Part shown: positions 37,216-50,369 of the stretch, one piece after another
How the letters are laid out: every line of letters starts with the position of its first letter
Numbering within the stretch: position 1 is the first letter of the stretch
Assembly (NCBI RefSeq): GCF_047663525.1
Contig: NC_092621.1
Location: 11,033,501 to 11,097,500 of the forward strand
Direction: 5' to 3'
DNA from: Anas platyrhynchos
Lineage: Eukaryota; Chordata; Aves; Anseriformes; Anatidae
DNA length: 64,000 nt
Notes under the pieces: generated by a model
Databases searched by the model: none
The model's input: only the letters and a program-made list of their open reading frames with translations
What the model was told of the DNA's origin: nothing
Program-made: the position numbers and the translations under genes

Positions 37216-39738
37216 CAGCCACCAACAACCAACTTAAAACCAAAAAGACACCTGCAGTATGAAAAACTTCAAGGTGAGGTCTGAGGTTTTTCATAAAAGT
37301 GAAAATAGAAAAGATTAGTGCTCTGGTCTTTGGGGTCCTTGTAGTATAAGTAGTTATAGAATTGTGGCATAAACTTTCAGGAAACAGGGTGACTGATTTC
37401 AGCGTGCCTTAAAGCAGAGACTTTTTCAGGATTAAGCCTTTCAGATAGCAAGTGATGCCTAAAAGCCTTCATTTTCACAGAGTTCAAGGTATTTATTTTC
37501 TCCCAGACTAGAAAGTGTTTGCTTTTTTGTGGTTTTTGAATCAGTAACTTAGGGTTTCTTTTGTAAAAATAGGGTGACTTGATATGTGACCTGAGCAAAG
37601 CTAGATAACATAAGGGAATTTTACAGGGCTGACAACTGCTTCAGTGGATGACTCACAGCTCTGCTGGGTAAATTCTGGGCTGCGGTGACGCGTCCGCTCA
37701 TGCAGAACAATAAATTAGCCCTCCTGATGAAATGATGCAATACCCATTTGGTAGGCACTTTCAGAGTACCCCCTCCAACTATCTCCTGCAAACCCTTCAT
37801 TTTCACAAGATTTTCTGCATGCTCGGGCTGTGGTTTCCATTAGCTTCCTGCTCTGCAGAACAGCTCTGCACGAGCCCCATACCAGCTGTTTTCCAGGAAG
37901 CAGCCTGGGAAAAGTGTTGGTAGCAGCTTCCTGCACTGAGCTCCGTGCATCACCCAGCCCCAGCAGGCTCTGCTTTATCAGTGGTGAGATGATGAGACCA
38001 TTCAGGTTTCGAGGTTCCCATCACCACTTGTCCCCAGCACACAGAAATATGTTGTACTTCCATCCCTTACAACTCTCCCATATTTTCTGGTTTGTTCTTC
38101 TTCCTTCAGCCCAAAGAAGCTTCAAAGGCTCTGTATATTTGAACACTCCTGCTTCCCAACACTGTCCCCCCTTCTTCCATTTCACCTTTCATACTGAGGG
38201 CCCTGGCACATCCTGATGGGCAGTGTGGCACCACGGATGCGGCAGGACATAGCCAAAAGCTTCTCAGAACTGAAGCAAGAAAACTCCTCAATAAGCAACT
38301 CTCTTCTGTTTCTTTTGGGGGCTGAAAAGACATTTTGGAGTGAAACCCTAAAACAAAAGAGACTTTGTCTCCTTTCTCCCATTTGGAAGTCATATGAAGG
38401 TGTCAGGACAAAGGCTGCATTGGGAAACCTGCTGCATAGCCACCACGTCTGCCTGTCACACAGCCATGTCAGACACAACAGTGCTGCTTCCCTTGAAACA
38501 GCTGTGTAAAGTCTGGGCATCTTCCTCTGAAAATCAAGTGGCTTTCAGTCTCCTGCTCTTCACCCATTGTTAAAAGAAAGCCTTTTATATAAGCATGACT
38601 GGTCGTGATTATGTCCTTGCCAATACAAAGAAGGAAATTGGTAAATTGAGTTTTACCGTGCAGAGGGCAAAACCCAGTACTTAAAGCCATTTTCAATGCA
38701 CTCTTTACTCTGGCAGCACCCTTGCTGCAATGGATCAAACCATTCAACAGTGTCTCCATGCTCATGAGAGCATCTTCTTCAAACACGGGGTGATACTTGG
38801 ACCTTGCGACATTTCAGGCCACCTCAGTGAGCAACACGATGAAATTCTGCCAAGAGGCTGACATCATCCCCACCCAGGGGCACAATACAATATTTTATTT
38901 TTATTTTTTAACAGCAATCTGAGCAGTTCTGTAATGTGGAACTGCTGAGGTTTAACAAGGAGGAATACAAATAAGTTCCTTCTTAAAAAAAAAATGGGGG
39001 GGGGGGGAGAGAAGGAAAGAAAACAAAACAAAACACCAAAAAACAGAAAAAATCTAATCAAACCATCTCTCTAGTGAAGCCTACTGATTGGTAACTCATG
39101 AAACTGCAACAGAGAGAGTCAAGCATCACTGAAAGTGATTATTTCACTTTCCTGTGGGGCAGAGCGCTGCCCTGACTTGCCGAAGCCACAGCAGCAGGGG
39201 ATCTGCTTCTCTGAGCAAGTGGCAGCGGTTAGCACCCTGCTGCCCAAGGTGTGCAGCTGCACCACAGCAGAGCCAGGCGGGGGGGTGGCACACTTTAATG
39301 TGTCTTCTGTCCTGTTCTCCTTTTCCCAGACACCAGGATGGGGATTTGAGGTCCCAGGCTAAGAGCAGAGCGTGAGACATCGTGGAGGTGGGCATCTCTG
39401 ACACTGCTGCTGCGCTCATGCAGGTGACCCACTGGCTCAGCTCTTCCAGGATATGTGGCAATATTTTAAGTCCAGGGGCTAGTATTAAGGGAAAGCCTAG
39501 CATTAATTGATGCAAGTGTTAATTGGGTAATTGGGTTTGTTAAACTGAGTCAACAAACAGGAAAAAGGTCTATGCCATCCGCTACTCACACGTTTGTCCA
39601 AGTGTGGTGAGACTGGCTTAGTCCCCAGCCCTGGGCACCCTAGAAGTGGAGGAATTTAGGGAAGGGATGATTTATCTGATAGTCAGGTCTTTCCCTGGTT
39701 GGCCTCCTCAAGCTTCATCCTCTGCACCGACCGCTTAA

Positions 39739-40005
39739 TAAACAACAACAACTTCCACATTGTTTTAGTGCAATTGATAAACAACAACAACTTCCACGTT
39801 GCTTTTGTGCAATTGATAAACAACAACAACTTCCACGTTGCTTTTGTGCAATTGATAAACAACAACTTCCACATTGTTTTAGTGCAATTGATAAACAACA
39901 ACAACTTCCACATTGTTTTTGTGCAATTGATAAACAACAACAACTTCCATATTGTTTTTGTGCAATTGATAAACAACAACAACTTCCACGTTGCTTTTGT
40001 GCAAT
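39739..40005. repeat. 39-bp minisatellite, seven copies
   Basis: The units consist of an ACAACAACAACTTCCA segment, an (A/C)(A/G)TTG(T/C)TTT segment and (T/A)GTGCAATTGATAA. CTTCCA anchors lie at 39752, 39791, 39830, 39866, 39905, 39944 and 39983, so the period is 39 bp except for one 36-bp unit that lost a single ACA triplet. Because 39 is a multiple of 3, long open frames appear on both strands encoding 13-residue repeats (for example FINCTKTMWKLLL-like on the - strand). These look like by-products of the period, not genes. Copy-to-copy differences are few (CACATTG/CACGTTG/CATATTG), which suggests a young, probably variable array. Confidence 0.97.
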
Positions 40006-42419
40006 GAATGTCAAAGGAATAAAGGAAAGAGAAAACATCAACTGGGGATTTCCACTGAGAGTCTGTGGTTAGGCTAAGCCTCCATGACACAATGGAAAAT
40101 AGAAAGGATCAACTTTAAACAAAGAGTGACCTGCCAGTTCACTATCTAGCCACTTCATCATCAGAGCCTCTGACCCCAAATAATAAAAAGTCACTACCTC
40201 TCTGGTCTCTGCAGGAGGGAGTGGGACAAAGATTTTGATTCCCATAAAAGATCCATGGAGTTTTGGGGGCCTTTTCCCTTTATTTTTCCAGTTTTTGCAT
40301 TTCAGTCTCTTTCAGGATGTAATTAAATGGTCTTAGTTGAGTGTAGCTTTTCTACTGTGATGTTCATCTCTATGCTTTATCACCTGCAAATAAGTAAAAT
40401 TTGTCACTGCTCTAAAACTTCTAATTTTTCTCCTTTTGAAAGGACCTCGCTCTCCCCATCCCCAACATTGTCAACATTGTAGCCTGGGTTAGTCTATACC
40501 TAAAAGCAAGAATTTCTGATCATTCTGCGATAAACAATCAGAGAAACACTGCAAAGAAGGATTGTAGAGAGGCCTCTCATCCACTTCTGTATACCAGAAA
40601 TTACTGGACTGCGAAAACACCAATTAAGGCTAAACCAAAGAAGCATGGAGATACATAGATTTTAATCATGCTGGCTATCCACTGAAGCGTGTTTCTAAAC
40701 ATGTGTTTAGAAGTTGTCCTGTTTCCTCTGCTTCGGTAAATATAAGATGTGTATTGCCCATAATTACACAGGCAAGTTTTGATGACTGCTTCCTCTTTCG
40801 CATAAAGATTTTTTTCTCAGCTTTGTTTTTAAGCAGACTCTCACATCAGCTGATCTTCTATGTGTATAGTTGTAAATTAAAAAGCCCAACAAGACGTCCC
40901 CAGAGACACAACAGGCCTGCCCTGCGTTTATTCCCATGAACATGCCTCAGCATTCCTGGCTTTCTGAAGTTTACTGCAGTTACCTACTTCGTGTTTCTTG
41001 TAAATGACCCAAATAAAGAATGAGTCATGGGAGCAGAACTCACAGACAAACAATAAGATGATGATTTAGAGCTATGGATAACCACTTTACAGGTTACCAG
41101 CTGCCATGCAGAATTTAGCCACACTTCCAAAGAGCGTACAAGCCAAAAGTGCACAAAGAATAGTGTTAAAGTCAAAATGGCTTCAGAAGAAAACTTTATC
41201 TTTCGGGATTAAAAATAATTAATTATACTTCATATGTACCCCTGAAATTTATCCTCTGAATCAGGGAATCCTTAACTTTCTAGATTGACAGAAACAGGGA
41301 GAATAGAAGAAGGGAAAAATTACTTCATGCTCATTCTGTTTTCAGTAACCTGGGCATCTTTCTTCTCATGTGTCCCATAGCCATCATTACAAACAAGTGC
41401 CTGGGCTGACCCTGCTAGGCAAGACTTAATCTTCTGTAGTCCCTTATTCTCAGAGAACAAAAACAAATATTTAAAAATCACAGGAAAAAATATTGATCCT
41501 ACTGTCCCAAAGAACACAATCTCTTTGGTCCTCCACTCCACTAATATTCTTGCTAACTGATCCTGGATTCACAGTGAAAATTTCCCTCCATCACCTTTGT
41601 GGCCATACATTGATTGCTGGTGGGAATGGAAGAGCAGCCACACATACACAGCTGGAATGACCTTGGATTTTAAGAGAGCAAACATGAGAAAACCTGTCCT
41701 CGTGGTAGGGCACAGAGCTCTGCTTCAGCAGCAGGCTGCACAGAGTGCTTCCCCCACAAAGACCTGTGTACCATGCCTGAGCAGCAAACGCCATGGTGTG
41801 CAGAGGAGACATAAATAGAGGAAGAGAAATAGCAGGTAGAAGATACCTGGATGAACCGCAGCAGCAGCTCTCACAAGCTCTGCTCACCTATGAAACCCAT
41901 CCTCCACTTGGCTCTACAAAAAAGCAGACCACGTTCTGCTCCTGGGAGAAGTCTGCAAACCACAAAGGCTGCCGTTACCGCGGGAGGTCACAGAACAGCC
42001 TCCATTTCCTGGCTGCTGACTGTCTGATTTCTCAATTTGCATTTTCTTTCCTATGCATATAGAAAGTGGGTTTACGGGCTGTTGGATTTGTAAGCTGTTG
42101 TACTTATGGGGAGATATTAGAAGTAACTAAAATAATGAACCAGTCACGTTAGAATGAACAAGTAAAATCCCAGTTAAGGATATTTACTACCTTTCTCTAG
42201 TCCTGGCCAATAAATCTTCCAAATACACCAATGAAGAGGATATCTATCATCCCTTCAGTGTAAGATGGGAGGTCGCCAAGAGGGCTTTCAACTAGAAGAT
42301 CGCTTTACCTATATACCCGTGAAATAATGTGATTTTCCTTTAACCTGGCATAAGTATGAAGAGTAATACATTATTTTAGTGATTGCTCCAAAAATTGTAT
42401 ACAGCTCATGTTTCCAACC

Positions 42420-42460
42420 AATTACATTACAAACGATCTATGTAGATTAGTAATGTAATT
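42420..42460. repeat. Short perfect inverted repeat
   Basis: AATTACATTAC at 42420-42430 pairs with GTAATGTAATT at 42450-42460, giving an 11-bp stem and a 19-nt loop. A related ATTAGTAA/TTACTAAT pair follows at about 42446-42488. AT-rich and probably of no special function. Confidence 0.8.
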
Positions 42461-42630
42461 TGATCACACATTAATAGTGTTACTAATAATGTAAATCCAG
42501 TATCATGTGTCAGCAGCCCTCATCTCAAATATCCTACTGCCAAGGATAAAGAGGCTACAGCAACAACAATTAGAAATGAAAATGAAAAATAGTACTGTTA
42601 CTTTTTTGCCCATTCTGCTTAAATTCTGGT

Positions 42631-42735
42631 GTTTTTTTTTTTTTGTTGTTGTTGTTGTTGTTTTTGTTGTTTTTGTTTGTTTTTGTTTGTTTGCTTGCTT
42701 GCTTGCTTGTTTTCTGTTTTTTTGTTTGTTTGTTC
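42631..42735. repeat. T/G-rich low-complexity tract
   Basis: Consecutive blocks of T-run, (TTG)n, (TTTG)n and (TTGC)n. Confidence 0.95.
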
Positions 42736-42847
42736 ATTTTTCCTGTAGTTTAAGAATGTACCAGTTTGGTAGTATGTCACTTAGAAGGAAGATGAAATCA
42801 CTCCAAACCCAGAAGCCACACACGCACACACGATAAAAGGAAGCAAG

Positions 42848-42898
42848 AGAAAAAAAAAAGAAAAAAGAAAAAAGAAAAAAAAAAAAAAAAAAAGAAGT
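42848..42898. repeat. A/G-rich low-complexity tract
   Basis: Runs of A interrupted by single G, including AAAAAAG units and an A-run of about 20. Confidence 0.9.
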
Positions 42899-43794
42899 GT
42901 AGGAAAGGAAAGGAGACAGAGAAAAAAGTGTATCGAGAAATAGGAGTTGCAAAAATTATCTTGAGCATATATAATGATCATTGGAGTTGCCAATACTGGA
43001 TTTAATGCACTGCTTTTCTTTTTGTCTTTTGGAGGGTAATTTCATAAGCAAGCACTCTGGAGATTCTCTTCATACCTCGGAGGTGTCACAGAGCTGCAGG
43101 TCCAATGCATCACTGCCTGACTGCCCTCATGGCTCTGATTTCCCGTATGTCCCAGGATGCCTTTACTGAGGGTTTTAAAAGCTTGATGAGGTATTTTGTT
43201 TGTTGTTTTTCTGGATGCCACCACTTTCTGTTTTTTTGGCAAGTGTTGATGCAACACAGAAAGCAGTTTTCACAGTGATTCATCCTGAGTCAAAACTGAA
43301 TGTTGACAACTGTTATTCTGACCAAGCACGCAAACTTCTGTGGGCATCCCTGACACGAGACTTCTGTGTTTTCAGATTGCACAGATTTATTGCCCAAACA
43401 CAGGATTCTATGACTCTGTGAGCTACTGAGTTGGAAACCCAGATGCCACTATTGCTAGATATACACTGGCTTCTGCTCAATGTTGCCTCTCCTGGGCAGC
43501 AGGAACCTGAATCCCAGGGGTGCGATGATCATGCTGACAGCCACAAGGCCACCTGCTTATCGCTGCTGTCCTCACTGTCCCCTGCGTGCACCCCCTGCCC
43601 AAGTGAAGGAACCTAGGATCTTCATCACCAGTGAGGAGGAAGAGGTGGGGGTGGTGACCCCAAGTCTCCAAAAAAAAATGAAGAAAGCCATGAGAGACCA
43701 GTAAGGGAAGACCTGGGGCTGCAAAGGAAGCAGCCCCACACTTCCCCAGCCCAGGGATGTCCCAGCACCTGTGACCACCAGTGACACCTCAGGG

Positions 43795-43898
43795 AGGTCA
43801 CCAAGGTCATGCCAGAGGGTCATCTGGGTCACTCGAGGGGGTCAGATCCCATGGAGGTCACCACAGCCACCCCAAGAAGGTCTCGTCCCATGGGGTCA
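43795..43898. promoter_or_regulatory. Cluster of seven RGGTCA nuclear-receptor half-sites
   Basis: RGGTCA hexamers start at 43795, 43804, 43817, 43826, 43839, 43855 and 43893, all on the + strand. Two pairs are direct repeats with 3-bp spacing (43795/43804 and 43817/43826), the DR3 layout typical of vitamin D receptor-RXR sites. The pattern also has a 22-bp step (43795, 43817, 43839), so it may have arisen by tandem duplication of a 22-bp unit. Regulatory function is inference. Confidence 0.45.
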
Positions 43899-43899
43899 C

Positions 43900-46800
43900 C
43901 TCCTAGTGTGGGACAGCCCACTGGCACCCAGAACACCCTGGTGTCCCCTGCCAGACCTCTGCCACCACTTGTCTTAATTAGATTCCCTTTTGTTAAACCA
44001 GAAAAAAAAATCATCAACAACCACAAAGCCAGACGTCATGAGCTGTTGCAGAGCTGTGCACATCTTCGAGCTCCTTGCAGCTGTGCAGGTGATGTGCATG
44101 CAACCATCCCAGCTCCCCGGGGCCCCAGCACCCACCGCAGGATGATGAAATAGGGAGGCAGGATGGCATCATGGTCACCCAGCATGACTGCCGCTGCACA
44201 GGGCCGAGCCCTACACCTGCCTGTGGGACACAACCCACACACTTCCTCTCCGTGACCCCCCCCCTTCTTCTCCTTGGGTGCCTCTGCCCTGCTCCTGTCC
44301 TGCAAACACAGGGTCAGAGGGGATGGGAACAGCCCTGCCGAGGGGCTCACAGGTGGCCCCCAGACCCACGAGGAGGGGCAGATGCAGATGCCACCGGTAC
44401 CTTCCCAAAGCACCGAAGACCCAGAGAACAGAAACAGGTTGAAAAGTACAAAAATACTTTGTTGTTGTCAAGCACAAAGCACTTTTTCCTGTTTCCTCTA
44501 TTTACTTCTCCTTTATGCCCCTTGGAGTCAGCCAGTGCATCTGCTGCGAGATCTCTGGTGAGGAAGAACACAGAGTCCTTACCCTCAAAAGGACACCTTT
44601 TTTTTTTTTTTTTTCTTCTTATTTCTGACTTGTTTGCCTGCACTCTTAATGCCAAAGGTCACCACAGCAGCTTTATCTTTCCCACCAGCCATCACCACCA
44701 CACCACTGGTGCATCCACGGGTGGGAGGAGCATGTGGCTCACGACGGGAGAAGCTTGTCCCCATGTACAGGGCCAGCGCAGACAAGAAATAAGTTCAGCT
44801 CTGTGGTGGCTTTGCTTTTCCTGCTGTCAGCATGGCTCAGCATGGTAACAGCAGAGCACTCAGGGAGCTTGCTGCTCCCAACAGCACCTCACCGCCTTGT
44901 CCCACCACATCCTCCTCTGTGAGTGTATCGTACCTCGAGAGGAAGTGCTGGGCACACCAAAAGGAGCATTGCTTGGCAGGAAGGGACAATCCTCCTTCCA
45001 TTTCTGTGCAAGGTTATTGCCAATGACGCATTTCTTGCAGCCCTTCATGACTAAAGCTCCTGCACCAGGTCTGCAGGACAGCGCGGGGGGGCTTTCCAGC
45101 TCCAGGGGAATGGGTTTGCATGCGTGTGCATGTGTGTATGTGTTTGTGTTTCGTTTTCTTTCCTGTCTAGAACAAGCAGCAAATATCACACCCTCCTCCT
45201 TTTGTCTACTTCTGGGTATGAAAAATAAAACCAAAAAGGAAATGAGCTCATTTTAAAGCAACTAGTCGCAAAGCTTTAAAGCGAAACCACATCACATCAT
45301 GTGATGCTTTCAGCCCTCTCGTACCAGCTCCGTTGTCAGTCTAGCAGTGAGCCAAGCGATCCTCTCCGTCACCGTCTGTGTTCTCTTGACATCTTTCACC
45401 CCAGCATGATTTCAGCTTGCCCCACTTTTCATCCACTATAGCCTGCATGGGGTCCATTAGTGTGTGTTGGGGGGGGAACAGCTTGCTCCTGCCATCTCTT
45501 GGGGTTTGGGCTGCAACGAGCTACCCACAATAGTCTCGTGATTTGGCGCCTTTCTTTCCTAAACAGACATTTTAAACTGAAGCACAAATCATATACTCAT
45601 TTTGTTCCTTGTAGCAAAGACATGTCCCTGCAACCCCTGGCCAAACATACCTAATCTCTTATTCACAAAATCATGGATGATTCAAATAGTAGAGGAGATC
45701 CTATACTTCTGTCTTATACTTCTGTCTTATACATTCTGTCCGCCTCTTCCACATGTAGAATTCTAATCTTCACAGTGAAACAGACTTAAGTCCTCAAAAT
45801 TTCAAAGGAGAAGGTTCAGCGAAACACATTTCATTCCTCTTTGGTTCCATCCCTGTTTTCTGATATTAATTCTGTTTGCCTCTTTCTCCATGTTCCCCAA
45901 ACAAAATCTTCCTCTGCTTTACAACTGCTTTGTAGGATTTAGGAGCTCTAAGTGATTCTTTATCCAACTGGACATCATTCAAACAAGGCACTTCCAAAAC
46001 CCAGCTTAAAGAAAGTACTGCTCAGGTTAGCGTGACAATCTTCTAACCTTTCAGAGCAGCTCCTGTCCCACCTGAAAAACACTGCAAAAGCATGGGGGAG
46101 ATGCTGTGGTGCTGGGAGGATGGCTTGATGCCAGACCAGGACACCTGCTTTGGATCCCTCCTATTAGACTTCGGTGAGGCACCAGAATGCCAGGAAAAAA
46201 GTGCCAAGCTTATCGTCTGTGGGATTTCCCTTTCCCCTACGCAAAAATTACAACAGAGTGCAGAGGGGTTGTAGAGAGTGGGGGGAAATTTAAGGTAGCC
46301 AGAGCCTGAAAAAGATCTGGCAGTGCAGCAAACGATGATACTCTGAATTCCGGAACAGAGCTCATTCAAATAATCACCAAAAATAACCACAGGCACAATG
46401 CCCAGACAGGCTTGTGCCAAAAACCTGGCAGCACCAGTGCAGCTGTATTAACAGGATTCCTGTTGTTTACAGAGACGCCCATGCACACAGAGGAGAGTTC
46501 TGCAAATACGCCACCAGCTCGATAAATGGTGATCAACGCCAATATTTGCTTTACTAATAACTACTTGTTCAGGGTAGCAGTTACAAGGACTGGTCTTTAT
46601 AAGGGTTTTGATACCTTCATAAGTGTTAAAACCTGCTTAACAAGCTACCTAATGAATTTTGCCTTCTTTTACGGTGGTCCTTCTTATCTCAAAGCATTTT
46701 GGTGACCACCAGTGTTGGAAATGGCCTCACATGGAGCCACCTGCAATGTCTTTGTTTCTGCTTTCACAGGGAATTCAGCACACCAGGTAATTTGCTCCAG

Positions 46801-47479
46801 CAAATTAAAGACCTTAAAACCAGGAAAATTCAGTCAACTAAGTTTTGTCACAACTACTGCTTGATTGAAGAGCGCACATAGGGAAAAAAAAAAACTCCCT
46901 TACACTCCAGCTATATCGAGGAGGAGCTGTGGTACCCAACTACATCCTCAACCAAATGTTACTGCTGTTGGTCAGAAAACTGCCCCTGCCTTTGGTGGGC
47001 ATCAGACCAGAAACATGCCTGTCATCCTTCAGAAACATTTTCCACCACTGAAATAATTAATGCAGCTCGGTTGGCACACGGATGGAAACACTTCATGGAG
47101 AAGATGAGCATTCATCCATCCTGTCAATGGGGATGTGCTGCGGTACATGAGCAAGCTGTGCAGCTCACCTTTTGCTAAGAAAATGAAATGATTAAGCTCT
47201 AAAATAAAGCAGGCTAGAGAAAACAGCATAAGGGAGATTCTACAGATTGGTGGTGGGGAAATTAGGTAATAATTAAACAGCAGGTAAGACATCTGTAAGT
47301 GCAGTGCTCCCTAGTTTCTATTATGCCTTTTTATGAACGAGAACAGCAATAGTACTGTGCATAACTACGTAAATCTGCATTGACCTCACCGCTGTGGAAG
47401 TGTGGGGAGCACCACAGCAAATGCTGGAGCCCCAACTTTTCCTGCAGTGTGAGAAGTGAAGCTGAGGCTAATGCCCCAG
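43900..47479. other. Non-coding stretch, no gene recognised
   Basis: More GC-rich than the left part of the window. Open frames up to 225 codons (44171-44848) overlap others on both strands and have no recognisable domain. It includes a T-run at 44599-44614, a TG-rich stretch at 45121-45150 and a 15-bp tandem duplication (TATACTTCTGTCTTA) at about 45702-45733. Confidence 0.5.
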
Positions 47480-47637
47480 GGCACTGGTGGCATCTCCATC
47501 CCTGGAGATATTTGGGAGATGTGTGGCCATGGCACCAAGAGACATGGGCTAGTGATGGGATTGAGTAGTTCAGGCTGATGATTGAACTTTGAGACCATGA
47601 AAGTTTTTTTCCACCTAAATGAAACCCGTGATTCCAC
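47480..47637 (+). mobile_element. CR1 3' end fragment (old)
   Basis: GGTGGCATCTCCATCCCTGG then AGATATTTGGGAG, GGGCTAGTGATGGGATTGAG, TTTTTTTCCACCTAAATG and GTGATTCCA follow the order of the last ~160 bp of CR1 in + orientation, with much divergence. Confidence 0.8.
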
Positions 47638-50075
47638 TTGTACCAGTCAGAGAGAGCCCTGGAGGGTGGCTGCCAGAGAAGGGCAAACAAGACAGAGGGA
47701 TCTAAGCCACGACAAACACCTGACAGCCCGCTGAGGCCAGCACACAGCAGCCATCGCCCACGCTTGTACGGTCACACCCTGAGGCTATTTACTGAGATGA
47801 ACTTTGGTTCGTGCTCCTGGCAGCCACGCTGCCCTTCCTGCTCTTGCTTTCGTGAACATCGATAGGAACCACTGAGCTGTGGTGTGCAGGAATGGGAGCA
47901 GAGAGAGAGGGAAACAAAACAGCTGCTCCACGATCACAGAGCTGTCAGCACCAGGCAGCAACCGGAGGAGCAGGAGAAGCTTCTCGTAACGAAGCGGTGA
48001 CAAAGATTTGTTTGAGGTCGGGTAGGGAGGCGCAACAACAGCTCGGAGCTGATTCAGCACAAATAGAGTTCAGAGAATAAGCAGCCACTTTCCTTTCCCT
48101 CTTACTCTTGTTTTCGTTTCTGCAACATTCGTTTTCCTTTCATCACCTCTGCCAGCTGGTGTTATTCATGCTGCGGGTCGGTTACACCGTGGCTTTTGAT
48201 CAGATGCTGATGGTTAGACCGCACTGCCCAGGCACCGGCGTGGCTCTGGGCACACCATCTCAAGATGATTCTCCTTTCCCAGTGGCATATTTCCTCCATC
48301 TTTAGGTGTTGTTAAGCAGAAATTAAGCAGAGGGCTGCTCCGAGGGGTGGGGGCTGCTCCCCTCTGCTCCCACTGATTACTCCCCTGTGGCTGTGCCCAC
48401 TGTGGCCACGCTTGGAGAAGTGGCAGCGAGCAGCAGCTCCTGCAGAGCAGCCTCCCAGGGACCTGCACTTCCCACAGCCACGCTGCTTTATTTAGGGGAA
48501 CTGAAATGAAAAACGTCAGAGCTTGCTGGCAGCCTGAAACCGCAGTGGTTTATTTTTCACTCTGCCCCTGTTGTGCAACACTGAGCACAGCCTGGCTGCG
48601 GTGCCTCCATCACCCAGCGCCAATGATGCTGCGATGCAGGCCAGATCTGGAGCTGGTGCAAGACAGCTCTGCTCTAAACAGCAGGACTTCCTGCCCTGCT
48701 CCACAGTGCTCACACACACGGCTCTGACCATGGCAGCAGGGTGGCACACGGTCAGAGGTGAGCACTGCAGACAGTCCCAACTCTCATCCCCGTTTTGTCC
48801 TCCTGTCCACTTTTTCGGGAGGAGTCAGTGCTAACAGGACAGAATAGAGAGCCATTGGTTTTCTGCCTCACTGGAAGAAAAGTCATTTCAATAATATGCC
48901 CAGGTATTAGATCTGTCTCCAAATCCACACACTGGAGAGCAAAATCACATAGTCCTTAGCCCTGTCCTATTACACAAAAGAAATGAGCGCAGTAATTCTG
49001 TTTTTGTTCCATGGGGAGGAACACACATGCACCCAGCACTGCAAGGGGCCAGGCACGTGTCCCTCCTGCCCATGCCCTGAATTCACCAATGCCTTCCTTG
49101 CATTTGGGGCAGCTGAGCACCGCAGGGCAGTGATTTAGGGAGCAGCCATCAGGGCCATGGGATGCAGCCCAGAGCATCGCGCGCAGCCACCAGCATGAAA
49201 GCTGACACGTCGTGCAGGCTGACACACGCCGGGGCTGTTTGCCTTCCTTCCCGCCACCCAAAACCCAACAGACCTGTTTTGAAGGAACAGTTTCTTACAT
49301 AACAGGAATTGTTCGGTCAAAGGGCAACTCTCTCTGAACGGGCCTGGGTTACAAGTACTGGTGCTTGCGCAGCTGAAAAAAGACCCTAAAACCACTGAGT
49401 CAAGTTAAGTTTTATACCAAAGGATGCGGGATGAAAGCAGTGCCTCCTCAGACACAGCAGGGGCTCCTTAGTGGCCACCTTAAAGGGTTCTGACACCAGG
49501 CACCAGCCCAGCACACTACAGGATGCTGCCACAGCCCAGCCACCCTCTTTGGGACCAGCAAAAGCCTCATTCAGCCACAGCCTTCATTAGGGCACTGCAC
49601 CCTGAAACATGTAGGGAAAAGGGTTTCTGGGCTGAGCTGGAAAAAATCTTCAGGTCACAACAGCTATTAGAGTCACCCAGTTGTCTTCAGAGGCTCCAAT
49701 CCCACAGAAAAGAGTTTCTTGACAGCTGTTTGTGGGCCTGTATTACACCTTATTCTCTATTCCTACTGGGAGCTGTGCTTTGATTGGAAATGTGGGCATT
49801 TACTGGCATCCAGCCACAAATCAATTGTTATGTCTGGCACTTCCACTCTTTATGCCAACCTGTTTTCACTTCCCCTAAATAGGAACTATGGGACTATGCC
49901 CTGTGCCATGGCACCAAAAAGCAATTTTTCCATGGCCAGGAGGCAGACGACTGGCTCCTGTACCACTGGCAGCCTTCCCTGAACTGTGCAACAAACTCAG
50001 AAGGGCCACACTGCAATTTCATCCCCCTTTCCACGTAAAAAAAAAAAAATCAAAATTCAAAAATCACAGCAAGCA
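47638..50075. other. Non-coding stretch, no gene recognised
   Basis: GC-moderate DNA upstream of PMAIP1 with only short overlapping open frames. No exon or repeat family identified. Distal regulatory elements for PMAIP1 could lie here, but nothing specific was seen. Confidence 0.5.
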
Positions 50076-50174
50076 CAGGTGTTTAGGGACATGGTTTAGT
50101 GGATGACATTGGTAGTAGGGTGATGGTTGGACCAGATAATCTTGGAGGGCTTTTCCAACCTTAATGGTTCTAGA
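50076..50174 (+). mobile_element. CR1 3' end fragment (old)
   Basis: GGGACATGGTTTAGTGGATG, a GATGGTTGGACCAGATAATC segment and CTTTTCCAACCTTAATGG, then GTTCTA, mark a diverged CR1 3' terminus in + orientation, about 0.75 kb upstream of the PMAIP1 start codon. Confidence 0.88.
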
Positions 50175-50369
50175 GAGTGCCCAAGGTGGGGTGGGGGGTC
50201 AGCCATCAACAGCACGATGTAGGCCAGCTCACTTCCCTACAGCTTGTTTGAGGGCAAAGTTATCATCACCTTGAAAAAATAAACATACAGTGCTGCATCG
50301 GGAGCACCTCCTGGTTGAGAGCAAAAAGCTCTCAGCAAGACCCTCCAGGTCATCTTGTGCTCCCACTCC

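Larger units (their letters stand above)
21840..39735. other. Long non-coding stretch (~18 kb), no gene recognised
   Basis: No splice-bounded exon with a recognisable protein, no RNA gene and no clear interspersed repeat was found. The longest open frames (141 codons at 24293-24718, 164 codons at 21725-22219) match nothing I know and have low-complexity or ordinary composition. Simple repeats inside are listed separately. A purine-only-like stretch lies at about 34115-34215. A tRNA-like TAGCTCAGTGG word occurs at 35152 without a B box. The stretch may be intergenic or intronic. Confidence 0.5.
40006..43790. other. Non-coding stretch, no gene recognised
   Basis: Only short overlapping open frames. 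It contains T/G-rich and A/G-rich low-complexity DNA at 42630-42900 and a small perfect inverted repeat (11-bp arms at 42420-42430 and 42450-42460). Confidence 0.5.

Noticed and set aside
39739-40005. CRISPR array
   Set aside because: Units are contiguous without unique spacers, and the genome is eukaryotic.
39683-40090. Repeat-protein genes on both strands across the minisatellite
   Set aside because: A 39-bp period automatically keeps several frames open; no start context, splice signal or family resemblance supports a gene.
43400-43425. CR1 tail-like words (GGATTCTATGACTCTG)
   Set aside because: No other CR1 3' end sequence precedes them.
44171-44848. 225-codon open frame on the + strand
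   Set aside because: Composition follows local GC-rich DNA, it overlaps other frames on both strands, runs through a poly-T tract and shows no domain.
1-50000. Exons of CCBE1, the expected mammalian neighbour of PMAIP1
   Set aside because: I looked for EGF-like and collagen-like coding segments on both strands and saw none; CCBE1 may lie outside the window.
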